Shown here: piece after piece, positions 1 to 5,988 of the stretch
Numbering within the stretch: position 1 is the stretch's first letter
Layout: every line of letters begins with the position of its first letter
Source: a virus
Strand: one strand, 5' to 3'
IMG/VR virus record: IMGVR_UViG_3300044614_000124
Span: 1-28,945 of that record
Length of the DNA stretch: 28,945 nt
The notes under the pieces: model-generated
Told to the model about the DNA's origin: nothing
What the model saw: the letters and a program-made list of their open reading frames with translations, nothing else
Database searches by the model: none
Program-made: the position numbers and the translations under genes

Positions 1-20
1 TCTCTGGGCGGTTGGGGCAG

Positions 21-114
21 AGATATCTGCCATAGATGGAAATGTAGAGATATCTTTTAGGCTTGTCAACTCCCCAATAGTATGTGTTGCAAAAAAGATA
101 TCTACTGCGATATC
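21..114. promoter_or_regulatory. Cluster of AGATATCT palindromes (operator-like)
   Basis: Three exact copies of the 8-bp palindrome AGATATCT lie at 21-28, 48-55 and 96-103, and a shorter GATATC lies at 109-114, all upstream of the first gene. The same 8-mer occurs twice more in the control region after the large terminase gene (5486-5493, 5497-5504). I found only two other exact copies in the window, both in coding sequence (17933-17940 and 28870-28877). About 0.4 copies would be expected by chance in a window this long, so the clustering suggests binding sites for a dimeric regulator. The ribbon-helix-helix protein encoded just downstream is an obvious but untested candidate binder. Confidence 0.5.
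63..90 (+). promoter_or_regulatory. Promoter-like conserved motif, copy 1
   Basis: The sequence GTCAACTCCCCAATAGTAT (65-83) matches motifs at 5520-5538 and 9871-9889 with identical spacing between the GTCAA block and the TAGwAT block. TAGTAT resembles a sigma-70 -10 box, but no -35 box sits at a consistent 16-18 bp distance in the three copies; instead GTCAA is fixed close upstream. This suits a phage-specific polymerase or activator better than plain sigma-70. It would drive the replication-side genes starting at 146. Confidence 0.5.
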
Positions 115-145
115 CTTTCAACCGTACCTTTTGGAGATTGTACGA

Positions 146-340
146 ATGCCAGACAAATACACCCCTTTTTTCGTCCGCTTGCGCCCAAAGGCGCGAGAGC
201 TTTTGGACAAGGCTGCTGAGATTGAGCTCAAAAGCCGTGCCGCCCTCATCGATGAAGCGGTGGTGGCCCATCTCGAGAACAAATACACCGACATTACCAG
301 CCGGCTGGATCAAATGTTGAGCCAGGGTGCGGCTAAGTGA
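146..340 (+). CDS. Small ribbon-helix-helix-like DNA-binding protein
   Basis: The product is 64 aa. ATG at 146 is chosen over the in-frame TTG at 131 because GGAG at 133-136 sits 9 bases before it. After a short N-terminal strand (FFVRL, about residues 7-11) come two helices, roughly PKARELLDKAAEIELKS and RAALIDEAVVAHLENKY. This is the strand-helix-helix layout of Arc/CopG-type regulators, which dimerise and read operators through the strand. It is the first gene after the AGATATCT cluster and could autoregulate through it, which is inference. Its stop overlaps the GTG start of the next gene (GTGA), implying coupled translation. An accessory role unrelated to DNA binding cannot be excluded. 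Confidence 0.6.
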   Translation: MPDKYTPFFVRLRPKARELLDKAAEIELKSRAALIDEAVVAHLENKYTDITSRLDQMLSQGAAK

Positions 341-780
341 ATGGCCGCGGTAAGCGTAACAAGGGCGCCAATGGTGAGCGTGAGCTGGCCGGGATTCTTT
401 CGGATGAGCTCGGGTTTGTGGTGAAGCGAAAGCTTGGCCAGGCCCGTGATGGTGGCCATGACATCGAGGTTGGCCATTTTCTGATTGAAGTAAAGCGCCA
501 GGAGCGCCTAGCTATCGAGGAGTGGTGCAGGCAGATTGAGTGCGCCTGCACGACCTATTCGCAGATCAATGAGACCGGTGCGCTCGAGCCGCCGGTGCCG
601 GTGGTGGTGTTTAGGCGCAATGCCCAGCCCTGGCGGGCCGTGGTGCCGTTGGATTTTTTAATCAAGGCAATGAGAGAGGACTTGAGTGCCAAACAAGGAA
701 TACGACCACGTCAGGCAGATGGCCACATCGATCACGGGGAAGAGGTTTTGCACCAATTGCCGGATGAATCAGCGAGCTGA
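337..780 (+). CDS. PD-(D/E)XK nuclease, Holliday-junction-resolvase-like
   Basis: The product is 147 aa, starting with GTG in a GTGA overlap with the gene before it. The N-terminal half carries the signature of a small PD-(D/E)XK nuclease: GERELAGIL (residues 13-21) with the helix-1 Glu, then RDGGHDIEV (about 37-45) with the metal-binding Asp, then FLIEVKRQE (about 48-56) with the E-x-K pair, followed by a Trp and Gln in EEWCRQ. Phage proteins of this type are annotated as resolvases or recombination nucleases, cleaving branched DNA during replication or before packaging. The last 95 bases overlap the following Cys-rich gene, so the C-terminal 30 or so residues are less certain. The nuclease fold is well supported; the exact substrate is not. 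Confidence 0.72.
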   Translation: MNGRGKRNKGANGERELAGILSDELGFVVKRKLGQARDGGHDIEVGHFLIEVKRQERLAIEEWCRQIECACTTYSQINETGALEPPVPVVVFRRNAQPWRAVVPLDFLIKAMREDLSAKQGIRPRQADGHIDHGEEVLHQLPDESAS

Positions 781-985
781 TGGTGGCGCATGGAAGGTGA
801 TCAACAACGGAAAGAATCGCAGGTGGAGATGCCAGCTGTGCGTGGAGAAGAAAAACCAGCCAGCGGTGCAGAGCTGGGCGATGGGCGAGAGGACGGCCGC
901 AGCTGCTATGACTGCCGCGAATTCAAATGGAAGCACGGATTTCCACATTGCAACGCCTACGACAAGCCGACCAGCGGCCGAGTGA
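686..985 (+). CDS. Small zinc-ribbon-like protein
   Basis: The product is 99 aa, with a GTG start and AGGA at 677-680 five bases upstream. Residues about 19-53 contain FCTNC and RCQLC, two CxxC pairs about 25 residues apart with GG, W and RW between them, a typical zinc-ribbon arrangement. The sequence is convincing to about residue 58. Beyond that it becomes Ala/Thr/Ser-rich and overlaps a different frame that encodes another Cys-rich segment (CYDC...). The true C-terminus may therefore be shorter in meaning, or a frame change may join the two segments (see findings). It begins inside the 3' end of the nuclease gene. The role is unknown; a nucleic-acid-binding helper is a reasonable guess. 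Confidence 0.55.
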   Translation: MPNKEYDHVRQMATSITGKRFCTNCRMNQRADGGAWKVINNGKNRRWRCQLCVEKKNQPAVQSWAMGERTAAAAMTAANSNGSTDFHIATPTTSRPAAE

Positions 986-1011
986 ATGGATGCAGTTCCT
1001 ACGCCGAATGA
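838..1011 (+). CDS. Short Cys-rich protein, unknown function
   Basis: This frame encodes CYDC (about residues 23-26), then a Cys near 36 and a GCSSY ending: a Cys/His-rich segment with CYDCREFKWKHG, FPHCNAYDKPTSG and RVNGC that looks like a small metal-binding knuckle. The GTG at 838 is preferred (57 aa) because GGAG at 825-828 is nine bases upstream; the in-frame ATG at 790 would give 73 aa but has only a weak ribosome site. The gene overlaps the preceding zinc-ribbon frame through position 985 and the next gene by 26 bases. It may be a separate coupled gene, or the downstream part of a frameshifted product with the 686 frame. Confidence 0.45.
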   Translation: MRGEEKPASGAELGDGREDGRSCYDCREFKWKHGFPHCNAYDKPTSGRVNGCSSYAE

Positions 1012-1267
1012 TCCGCGCCTGGTTTGCTATTCCTGCGGTGCTGTGCATCGCTGGGCTCGCCTGGTTGATTTGCCTGACGGTCGCGTTGTTGGGAATTATT
1101 CTGAGGATTACCGACGATATTGCGAAGCTGTGGCGGTTCTCAAGAAGTACCGGGTCAAACGCACCCGGCAGGACTATCTGGCCATTGTCGCGGAGAAGCG
1201 CGGCACGCAGGCGATGGTGGAGCTGAGAGAGGAGATGCTGAGGGTATGGCAGAGCCGGCAAGAGTGA
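986..1267 (+). CDS. Small CxxC-containing protein, unknown function
   Basis: The product is 93 aa from an ATG at 986 that lies inside the end of the preceding gene. There is a single CYSCG pair at about residues 14-18 followed by an HRW segment. The C-terminal half is charged and probably helical (EAVAVLKKYRVKRTRQDYLAIVAEKRG and onward). I do not recognise a family. It is the third short Cys-containing product in a row between the nuclease and the replication-type gene, which suggests an accessory role in DNA metabolism, but this is context only. The following gene begins within its 3' end. Confidence 0.55.
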   Translation: MDAVPTPNDPRLVCYSCGAVHRWARLVDLPDGRVVGNYSEDYRRYCEAVAVLKKYRVKRTRQDYLAIVAEKRGTQAMVELREEMLRVWQSRQE

Positions 1268-2223
1268 TCGAGTTTAAGCTGCCCAGGAGGCGGCCAAAGA
1301 TTGTCGAGAAGCAGGCACCGCCTGATCAACGCAGCCTGGCCGTGGTGCCGTTGCGTGCGATCAGAGACCGGAACATCAGCGACAGTCAGTTGCGGTGCCT
1401 GGCGACCATCTGCAGCTACTGCAACCGGGCTGGGATCACCTGGGTTGGCCAGGATCGGGTTGGCAAGGATCTGGGTGTGAGCAAGCAGTCGATCAATAAG
1501 CAAGTGAAGCGCCTGGTCGAGCTCGGATATCTGGAAGTAGTGAGCAAGGGATTCAGAGGCGAGCGTGCCAACACCATGCGGGTGATCTTCGACCCAGAGA
1601 TAAAGACAGAAGATGCCATTGCTATCACCAGCGGCCAGGAAGACACCAGGCCACCGGAGACAAGGCGCAGGGAAAGCAAAGAGATGGCCCAGCAAGGAAA
1701 GGATGTAACCCGGTCGGGATATAACAAGCCATCACAGGCTAACAAAGCACCAGACTTGCCCGCTGAGGAAACTGAGTTTACAGACGAACAGATGGCTGCT
1801 AACAGACAGAGATTGAGAGAGATGCTGTCGGGTATGGCGCCGAAGAATCACACCACTCACGGATTGCAATCGATAGGGGATGTCATGGGAACAACACGCA
1901 AACTGAAGGCTAAGAAGCCATCACATAGTCAACCCAATACGGTTGACAATGACAAGGGCTTACATAGTCAACTTCATAGTCAACCCAATGGAGTTGACGG
2001 AACACGAAAAAACATAGGTTTAGGAGAGGTTATAAGTCTTTATGAAGAGATAATTAAAAGAAGGTTTATGGTTTCTGTTACGACAACCGAAGTTGATTTG
2101 AAAGCTGCGGAAATCTTGTGCGAGGTTGGTGTGACTGCCAGCGAGCTCGATGCCGCGATGTCGGAGCAACTGCCGATGGTGCTGATTGCCGAAAAGATCC
2201 TCAATGCGAGGGTGAGCCGGTGA
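1246..2223 (+). CDS. Winged-helix replication-initiator-like protein
   Basis: The product is 325 aa from the ATG at 1246 (GGAG at 1231-1234). GTG 1264, in a GTGA overlap with the previous stop, is an alternative start. Residues about 25-105 hold a helix-turn-helix/winged-helix module: ISDSQLRCLATI, then GITWVGQDRVGKDLGVSKQSINKQVKRLVELGYLEVVSKG. This is the pattern of HTH_36-type domains found in phage replication proteins that bind the origin. A charged linker follows. Residues about 220-255 contain the repeated HSQPNxVD, encoded by DNA with iteron-like repeats (1924-1998). A conserved-looking helical C-terminus (VISLYEEIIKRRF ... AEKILNARV) ends the protein. As in lambda O, initiator and origin may share the same DNA. 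No helicase loader is visible nearby. A transcriptional regulator is the main alternative. Confidence 0.62.
   Translation: MAEPARVIEFKLPRRRPKIVEKQAPPDQRSLAVVPLRAIRDRNISDSQLRCLATICSYCNRAGITWVGQDRVGKDLGVSKQSINKQVKRLVELGYLEVVSKGFRGERANTMRVIFDPEIKTEDAIAITSGQEDTRPPETRRRESKEMAQQGKDVTRSGYNKPSQANKAPDLPAEETEFTDEQMAANRQRLREMLSGMAPKNHTTHGLQSIGDVMGTTRKLKAKKPSHSQPNTVDNDKGLHSQLHSQPNGVDGTRKNIGLGEVISLYEEIIKRRFMVSVTTTEVDLKAAEILCEVGVTASELDAAMSEQLPMVLIAEKILNARVSR
1924..2075. repeat. Iteron-like repeats plus AT-rich tract (candidate origin)
   Basis: CATAGTCAAC occurs three times (1924-1933, 1963-1972, 1975-1984). The 15-mer CATAGTCAACCCAAT is exact at 1924 and 1975. Inverted partners GGTTGAC (1941-1947) and GTTGAC (1993-1998) form two dyads with the GTCAAC cores at 1928 and 1979. 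Immediately downstream, about 2005-2075 is rich in A and T. Direct repeats beside an AT-rich tract inside a replication-initiator gene is the layout of lambdoid origins. Function is inferred. Confidence 0.5.
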
Positions 2224-2545
2224 TAGCAATACCGTTTAAAAGCGTTTTAAGGTACCTACAAGCTGCTGCTGTAGGTGGGTGGCTACCCTTGCCTAGGTCG
2301 GGTAGTAGCAAGCCCTCTGAAAGCCTCTATTCCATTCTGTCCAATCTCCAATCGTTCGTCTGGATTATTGACAGGGCAGGCAGAGGGTGGTGTCATCTGG
2401 CTGGTGGCAGGCAGATCCAAGTGCCTGGCGTGGGGATTGGGCGTTGGACGGCTGCCGGCAGAGGCGACCCTTTCCCCTCCCCCCTCCGGCCTATAGGCGT
2501 GGGGGACTCTCCGAAATTTTCCTTACTTTTCCTTGGAGGAGTTTT
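2224..2545. other. Non-coding, GC-rich, hairpin-rich region
   Basis: These 322 bases hold no convincing gene; the frames crossing them read as low-complexity sequence. Several inverted repeats are visible: ACCTACA/TGTAGGT (2254-2260 with 2270-2276), CTACCC/GGGTAG (2283-2288 with 2300-2305), CAGGCA/TGCCTG (2408-2413 with 2422-2427), the palindrome CTGCCGGCAG (2452-2461), and CCCCC/GGGGG (2480-2484 with 2501-2505) enclosing GCCTATAGGC. None is followed by a T-run, so these are not obvious terminators. A TTGACA (2368-2373) and a degenerate match to the phage motif (2338-2358) could serve transcription of the next genes. Lying between the candidate origin and the small terminase gene, the region could hold the packaging site, a structured RNA or more origin elements. 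Confidence 0.45.
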
Positions 2546-2704
2546 ATGACTGTTGAAGACATTTTGCACGACTTTGTTTTGCAGCTGCTGAGGCGTGGCT
2601 TTACGACCGGCCAGATAGCGCAGGCGTTGGCCTCGCAGAAGGTCAAGATCATGCAGGCCGATGAGTATTTGTCTGCTTTCAAAGAATCAAAACTATCACC
2701 CTGA
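2546..2704 (+). CDS. Small protein of unknown function
   Basis: The product is 52 aa. ATG 2546 is chosen because a strong GGAGGA lies at 2535-2540, five bases upstream; the frame is open further upstream but reads as non-coding. It is mostly helical by appearance (EDILHDFVLQLLRRGF, then TGQIAQALASQKVKI). The TTGQIAQALAS stretch resembles a helix-turn-helix recognition pattern, but the protein is too short to be sure. It opens the run of genes leading to the terminase, 11 bases before the SSB-tailed gene. Confidence 0.55.
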   Translation: MTVEDILHDFVLQLLRRGFTTGQIAQALASQKVKIMQADEYLSAFKESKLSP

Positions 2705-2715
2705 AAGGCATCGAG

Positions 2716-3018
2716 ATGGCATACGAACACAAACCAGGTCAAGGCACGCTTGGCAAGGCAAAGACCAAAACTAAAGACACCAGCCCTGACATGACCGGCA
2801 AGATCAAGCTCATGGACGGACGCGAATACTGGCTCTCGGGCTGGATCAAGAAGGCTGGCAACGGTGGTGAGTTCTACTCGCTCTCGCTTGGCCAGGAAGT
2901 GCAGGCCATGGGTGGGAATAACTACTCAGCTGCTCACTCACCCTTCCCTGCCCAGAGCGCACACAACCAGGCGAAGGCCAACGGCTTTCAAGAACTAGAC
3001 GACGACGTACCGTTCTGA
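2716..3018 (+). CDS. Small OB-fold-like protein with an SSB-type acidic tail
   Basis: The product is 100 aa. A basic, Gly/Lys-rich N-terminus leads to a compact beta-looking core at about residues 27-62 (GKIKLMDGREYWLSGWIKKAG, then GEFYSLSLG). A flexible Gln/Ala/Asn/Gly-rich linker follows, and the last residues are ELDDDVPF. A DDD(I/V)PF tip is the protein-interaction tail of bacterial single-stranded DNA-binding proteins, which recruits exonucleases, primase and repair factors. Small phage proteins with a YWLSxW core and this tip are common. The protein probably binds single-stranded DNA or competes for SSB partners. Its stop overlaps the start of the small terminase gene by one base. Confidence 0.6.
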   Translation: MAYEHKPGQGTLGKAKTKTKDTSPDMTGKIKLMDGREYWLSGWIKKAGNGGEFYSLSLGQEVQAMGGNNYSAAHSPFPAQSAHNQAKANGFQELDDDVPF

Positions 3019-3455
3019 TGACGGCAAAGAGCATCAAGCAACAGATCCCTAGTCTGAAAAACTGGGGCGGGGTTCGGTCGATCCAGCGCCGGCTTGAGCG
3101 GTCTGCCACGATCGTGGAAAACCGAGAGGCGGTCGCCTATTCGCTGCTGTCTATGGCCAATACCAAGATCACCGACATTCTCACCTGGGACGAAGACGGC
3201 AACGTGAAGGTCAAAGCTGCCTCTGCTATCCCTGACCACGCCCTGCAGGCGATTAAGAACATCAAGGTCACAAAAGGCAAGGACGGCGCCCAGACACTCG
3301 ACATCGAGCTCTACGACAAGATCGGCGTGCTACGCCTCCTGGCTAAAGCATCGGGGCTCTTGGACAACCCAGACGATGGAGACAAACCATCGGTGATCGG
3401 AATCAACGTACAAGCACCAGACATTCAAGACGCGGAGGTGAAAGATGACGTTTGA
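3018..3455 (+). CDS. terS: Probable terminase small subunit
   Basis: The product is 145 aa. The central and C-terminal parts match what I know of small terminase subunits: ANTKITDILTWDEDG, then a KVKAASAIPDHALQAIKNIKVTK segment, then TLDIELYDKIGVLRLLAKASGLLD. In TerS proteins the last stretch (xLxDKxxALxxLAKxxG) follows the DNA-binding helices and contributes to the oligomer. The N-terminal region (SIKQQIPSLKNWGGVRSIQRRLERS) is shorter than usual and shows no clear helix-turn-helix. TerS selects the packaging site and stimulates the TerL ATPase. The position four genes before terL and just after the hairpin-rich region supports the call. The overlap TGATG with the previous gene suggests coupling. 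Confidence 0.65.
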   Translation: MTAKSIKQQIPSLKNWGGVRSIQRRLERSATIVENREAVAYSLLSMANTKITDILTWDEDGNVKVKAASAIPDHALQAIKNIKVTKGKDGAQTLDIELYDKIGVLRLLAKASGLLDNPDDGDKPSVIGINVQAPDIQDAEVKDDV

Positions 3456-3675
3456 AGAGTGGATATCTCTGCGCCAGGATGCGCGAACCTGGTCAGAAGA
3501 TGAAAAAGCTATTGCCGAGCTCACCTGGCGTGAGGCGGTCAAGATGGTTAACGGCCAATGGGATTTGGCCAATCAAATTTCCAAAAGCCGCGTTTCAGAT
3601 CTTGAACGAGAAATCTCATGGCTCAGTCATGAGAATTGGAATTTGAAAAACATCAAAGGAGGAGCTGACGAATGA
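3445..3675 (+). CDS. Unknown protein with a coiled-coil-like C-terminus
   Basis: The product is 76 aa, overlapping the terS end by 11 bases. The N-terminus (MTFEEWISLRQDARTWSEDE) is acidic and Trp-rich. Residues about 45-70 (ISKSRVSDLEREISWLSHENWNLK) have a heptad-like pattern suggesting a short coiled coil. I do not recognise a family. Placed between the two terminase subunits it could be a packaging accessory, but there is no direct evidence. Confidence 0.55.
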   Translation: MTFEEWISLRQDARTWSEDEKAIAELTWREAVKMVNGQWDLANQISKSRVSDLEREISWLSHENWNLKNIKGGADE

Positions 3676-3788
3676 TGCCAACACCCGTATTGATTCATCC
3701 GCACGCCGAAGGCCCAGGCGTTTTTCTGTTGTGGATGGTGGCGCTGATCGTCGTAACTATCTGGCGAGCTATCCGGAGCGAGCGCTGA
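3672..3788 (+). CDS. Tiny single-pass membrane protein
   Basis: This ORF of 38 aa begins at ATGATG, overlapping the previous stop (ATGA) and preceded by GGAGG at 3659-3663. Residues about 14-32 (PGVFLLWMVALIVVTIW) form one strongly hydrophobic segment followed by a basic end (RAIRSER), giving a likely N-out/C-in orientation. It overlaps the next membrane protein gene by one base (TGATG). Such miniature membrane proteins in phages often belong to lysis or membrane remodelling, but no family is recognised. Correct spacing on both sides supports it as a real gene. Confidence 0.5.
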   Translation: MMPTPVLIHPHAEGPGVFLLWMVALIVVTIWRAIRSER

Positions 3789-3931
3789 TGGCCAGCTGGT
3801 TGATAGGTGGCATAGGTTTGGTCTACATGGCGGTGAGCGTGCAGCTGCTGCTCGATGGAAAAATCGGTCTAAGTATCGCATTTTTGGGATATTCGATCGG
3901 CAATGTTGGCCTCTACATGGCAGCGAAATAA
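3788..3931 (+). CDS. Small two-pass membrane protein
   Basis: The product is 47 aa from ATG 3788, overlapping the previous stop by one base and sharing its own last base with the terL start (TAATG). Two hydrophobic segments are evident, about residues 4-22 (WLIGGIGLVYMAVSVQLLL) and 27-45 (GLSIAFLGYSIGNVGLYM), separated by DGK. The upstream in-frame TTG at 3731 would give 66 aa but lacks a ribosome site. Proteins with a LGYSIGNVGL-like segment directly before terL recur in phages and remain uncharacterised. Holin-like activity is possible but unproven. Confidence 0.6.
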   Translation: MASWLIGGIGLVYMAVSVQLLLDGKIGLSIAFLGYSIGNVGLYMAAK

Positions 3932-5487
3932 TGGCTAGAACTAAAGAAAAATCTTCTAAAGAATTGCCGATTACAGGTCTTAATCTCAACTTTTCAACAA
4001 GCCCCGAGGTCTACAAGTTCATCCAAAGTAACAAATTTGTTCAAGGGCTCATGGGGCCGGTGGGATCAGGCAAGAGCTACGCCTGCGCAGCCAAGATCAT
4101 GATCAAGGCCGTGCAGCAGAAACCCTCGCCAATCGACGGCATCCGGTATTCGCGCTGGGCAATCGTCCGAAATAGCTATCCAATGCTGAAGACCACGACG
4201 ATAAAAACCTGGCTCGACCTGTTTCCCGAGAACACCTTCGGCCCGATGTTGTGGACGCCGCCAATTACGCACCACATACGGCTCCCATCCAGGGGAGATG
4301 CAGCCGGAATCGACTGCGAGGTCATATTTCTGGCGCTTGACCAACCAAAAGACGTCAGAAAGCTGCTCTCTCTCGAGCTCACCGGCGCCTGGGTAAACGA
4401 AGCACGCGAATTACCCAAGGCAGTCATCGATGGTCTCACACACCGTGTTGGCCGATATCCCACAAAGCGCGACGGTGGCGCGTCCTGGCACGGTATCTGG
4501 ATGGATACAAACCCAATGGATGACGACCATTGGTGGCACCGCCTGGCCGAGAAAGAAAAGCTCGATGGCCAATACGGGTGGGAGTTTTTTAAGCAGCCTG
4601 GTGGCGTGATCGAGGTCGATCCCGTCGATCTTCCAGAAAACCCAGAGGCAAATGACCACATATTTGCGGCCGGCAAGTGGTGGAAAATCAACTCTAAGGC
4701 CGAGAACCTGGGCAACCTACCGGCCGGTTACTACCCACAGATGTTGTTGGGGAAAAACCTTGATTGGATTCGCTGCTATGCCGAGGGTAAGTACACCTAT
4801 GTGCAGGAAGGCAAGCCCGTCTGGCAGGAATACGACGACAACCTGATGACGGGTGATGTTGAATACGACCCATCGGTGCCGCTGCAAGTGGGCTTAGACT
4901 TTGGTTTAACGCCAGCTGCGGTGGTGGGCCAGCGGCTAAGTAACGGCCGCTGGGTAATCCTGCATGAGATCGTAACCTTCGACATGGGCCTTGAGCGCTT
5001 TGGCCAGCAGCTGCTCGCAGATCTCAATGCTCGCTTTCCAAAAGCTCAAATAATGATCTGGGGTGACCCGGCTGGTATGGCCAGGGATGCAATCTATGAG
5101 GTGACCGCGTTTGATCACCTCCGAACCTTGGGGCTCAGAGCTCAACCAGCTCCAAGCAATGATTTCAAAGTGCGACGTGAAGCAGCTGCTATGCCTATGC
5201 AAAGACTGATCGTGGGAAAGCCTGGCCTCATTGTGAACCGGCAATGCAATCTCCTCCGGAAATCGTTAGCCGGTGGCTATCATTTTAAGAGGATCGCAAT
5301 TGGTGCCGGGCAGGAGCGATATCGGGATATGCCCAACAAGAACGAGCACTCGCACGTCGGCGACGCATTTGGGTATCTGCTGCTTGGTGGTGGTGAACAC
5401 CGGCGCATGACCAAGACGCCGCTTGGCGTTGGTGGCCAACCAACCACACCGGTCACCGTGTCGATGGACTTCAATGTCTTTGAGTAG
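3931..5487 (+). CDS. terL: Terminase large subunit
   Basis: The product is 518 aa. The N-terminal ATPase shows Walker A GPVGSGKS at residues 42-49 and a Walker B-type strand GAWVNEARE at 152-160 with catalytic Glu157. The position before it is Asn rather than the usual Asp, a variant seen in some podoviral terminases. The C-terminal RNase H-like nuclease carries three acidic sites: D323 in GLDFG, D379 in WGDPAG and D478 in HVGDAFGY. TerL docks on the portal, pumps DNA into the prohead with ATP and cuts the concatemer. Length is normal for the family. The stop codon lies within an AGATATCT palindrome at the start of the next control region. Confidence 0.95.
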   Translation: MARTKEKSSKELPITGLNLNFSTSPEVYKFIQSNKFVQGLMGPVGSGKSYACAAKIMIKAVQQKPSPIDGIRYSRWAIVRNSYPMLKTTTIKTWLDLFPENTFGPMLWTPPITHHIRLPSRGDAAGIDCEVIFLALDQPKDVRKLLSLELTGAWVNEARELPKAVIDGLTHRVGRYPTKRDGGASWHGIWMDTNPMDDDHWWHRLAEKEKLDGQYGWEFFKQPGGVIEVDPVDLPENPEANDHIFAAGKWWKINSKAENLGNLPAGYYPQMLLGKNLDWIRCYAEGKYTYVQEGKPVWQEYDDNLMTGDVEYDPSVPLQVGLDFGLTPAAVVGQRLSNGRWVILHEIVTFDMGLERFGQQLLADLNARFPKAQIMIWGDPAGMARDAIYEVTAFDHLRTLGLRAQPAPSNDFKVRREAAAMPMQRLIVGKPGLIVNRQCNLLRKSLAGGYHFKRIAIGAGQERYRDMPNKNEHSHVGDAFGYLLLGGGEHRRMTKTPLGVGGQPTTPVTVSMDFNVFE

Positions 5488-5504
5488 ATATCTCTGAGAT
5501 ATCT
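5486..5504. promoter_or_regulatory. Two tandem AGATATCT palindromes (operator-like)
   Basis: Exact AGATATCT palindromes at 5486-5493 and 5497-5504 are separated by three bases, so their centres are 11 bp apart, about one helical turn. They lie directly upstream of the promoter-like motif at 5520-5546, mirroring the arrangement at the left end of the window. A dimeric regulator could bind both sites cooperatively. Confidence 0.5.
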
Positions 5505-5517
5505 GTTGCACATATTG

Positions 5518-5546
5518 CAGTCAAATGCCCAATAGAATCCATTGAA
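5518..5546 (+). promoter_or_regulatory. Promoter-like conserved motif, copy 2
   Basis: GTCAAATGCCCAATAGAAT (5520-5538), then ATTGAA (5541-5546), matches the copies at 65-83 and 9871-9898. It precedes the head-gene block starting at 5571 by 25 bases. TAGAAT could act as a -10 box, but TTGCAC and TTGCAG upstream are spaced 21 and 12 bp away, neither optimal for sigma-70. Confidence 0.55.
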
Positions 5547-5570
5547 ACTGATATTTCTTGGAGAGTTTTT

Positions 5571-5978
5571 ATGCCTTGGCTCGCATTAGCGGTATTTGCT
5601 GGTTCTGCATACCAGGCTAACCAACAGCGCAAAGCCGCGGATTCTGCGCGTGCTGATGCCGCTCGAGAATCTACCAAGGCCGCGCAGATGGCAGAACAAC
5701 AGCTTGCTGTTCAGCGTGAGCAGGCAGGTATTGCCCGTGAGCGATTAAACGCAGAGGTTGGCAAGAACGCCGAAGAGCGTGCGCGTCTGGACACCCAGGC
5801 AAAAAAGATGGCCGATGATCTTGAAGCGCAGCAGCGTGAATATGCCGAACAGGAATCTCAACGACTGAAGATCGCACGCCGCGGCGGTCGGCGTTCACTT
5901 CTTTCTGATCAGCGTCTGAATTCAGAGCTAGGTATTGGTGGTGCTGATAATCAGCTCGGCACCGGTTTGATGGTTTAA
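5571..5978 (+). CDS. Coiled-coil protein of the head module, unknown function
   Basis: The product is 135 aa with GGAGAG upstream. A hydrophobic N-terminus (MPWLALAVFAGSAY) could be a signal-like or membrane-inserting segment. Residues about 18-100 are Ala/Gln/Glu/Arg-rich and look like one long alpha-helical coiled coil. The C-terminus has a basic RRGGRRSLLS followed by a glycine-rich end (GIGGADNQLGTGLMV). I have seen similar layouts among small virion-associated proteins of podoviruses but cannot name the family. It is the first gene after the second control region, so it should be expressed late with portal and scaffold. Confidence 0.6.
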   Translation: MPWLALAVFAGSAYQANQQRKAADSARADAARESTKAAQMAEQQLAVQREQAGIARERLNAEVGKNAEERARLDTQAKKMADDLEAQQREYAEQESQRLKIARRGGRRSLLSDQRLNSELGIGGADNQLGTGLMV

Positions 5979-5988
5979 GGAGACCGCG

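Noticed and set aside
1174-1695. 173-codon ORF on the - strand opposite the replication gene
   Set aside because: No ribosome site, odd composition, and opposite to a clear winged-helix protein.
2275-2496. Open frames crossing the non-coding region before 2546
   Set aside because: Pro/Gly/Trp-rich composition with no family resemblance; the hairpins fit non-coding sequence better.
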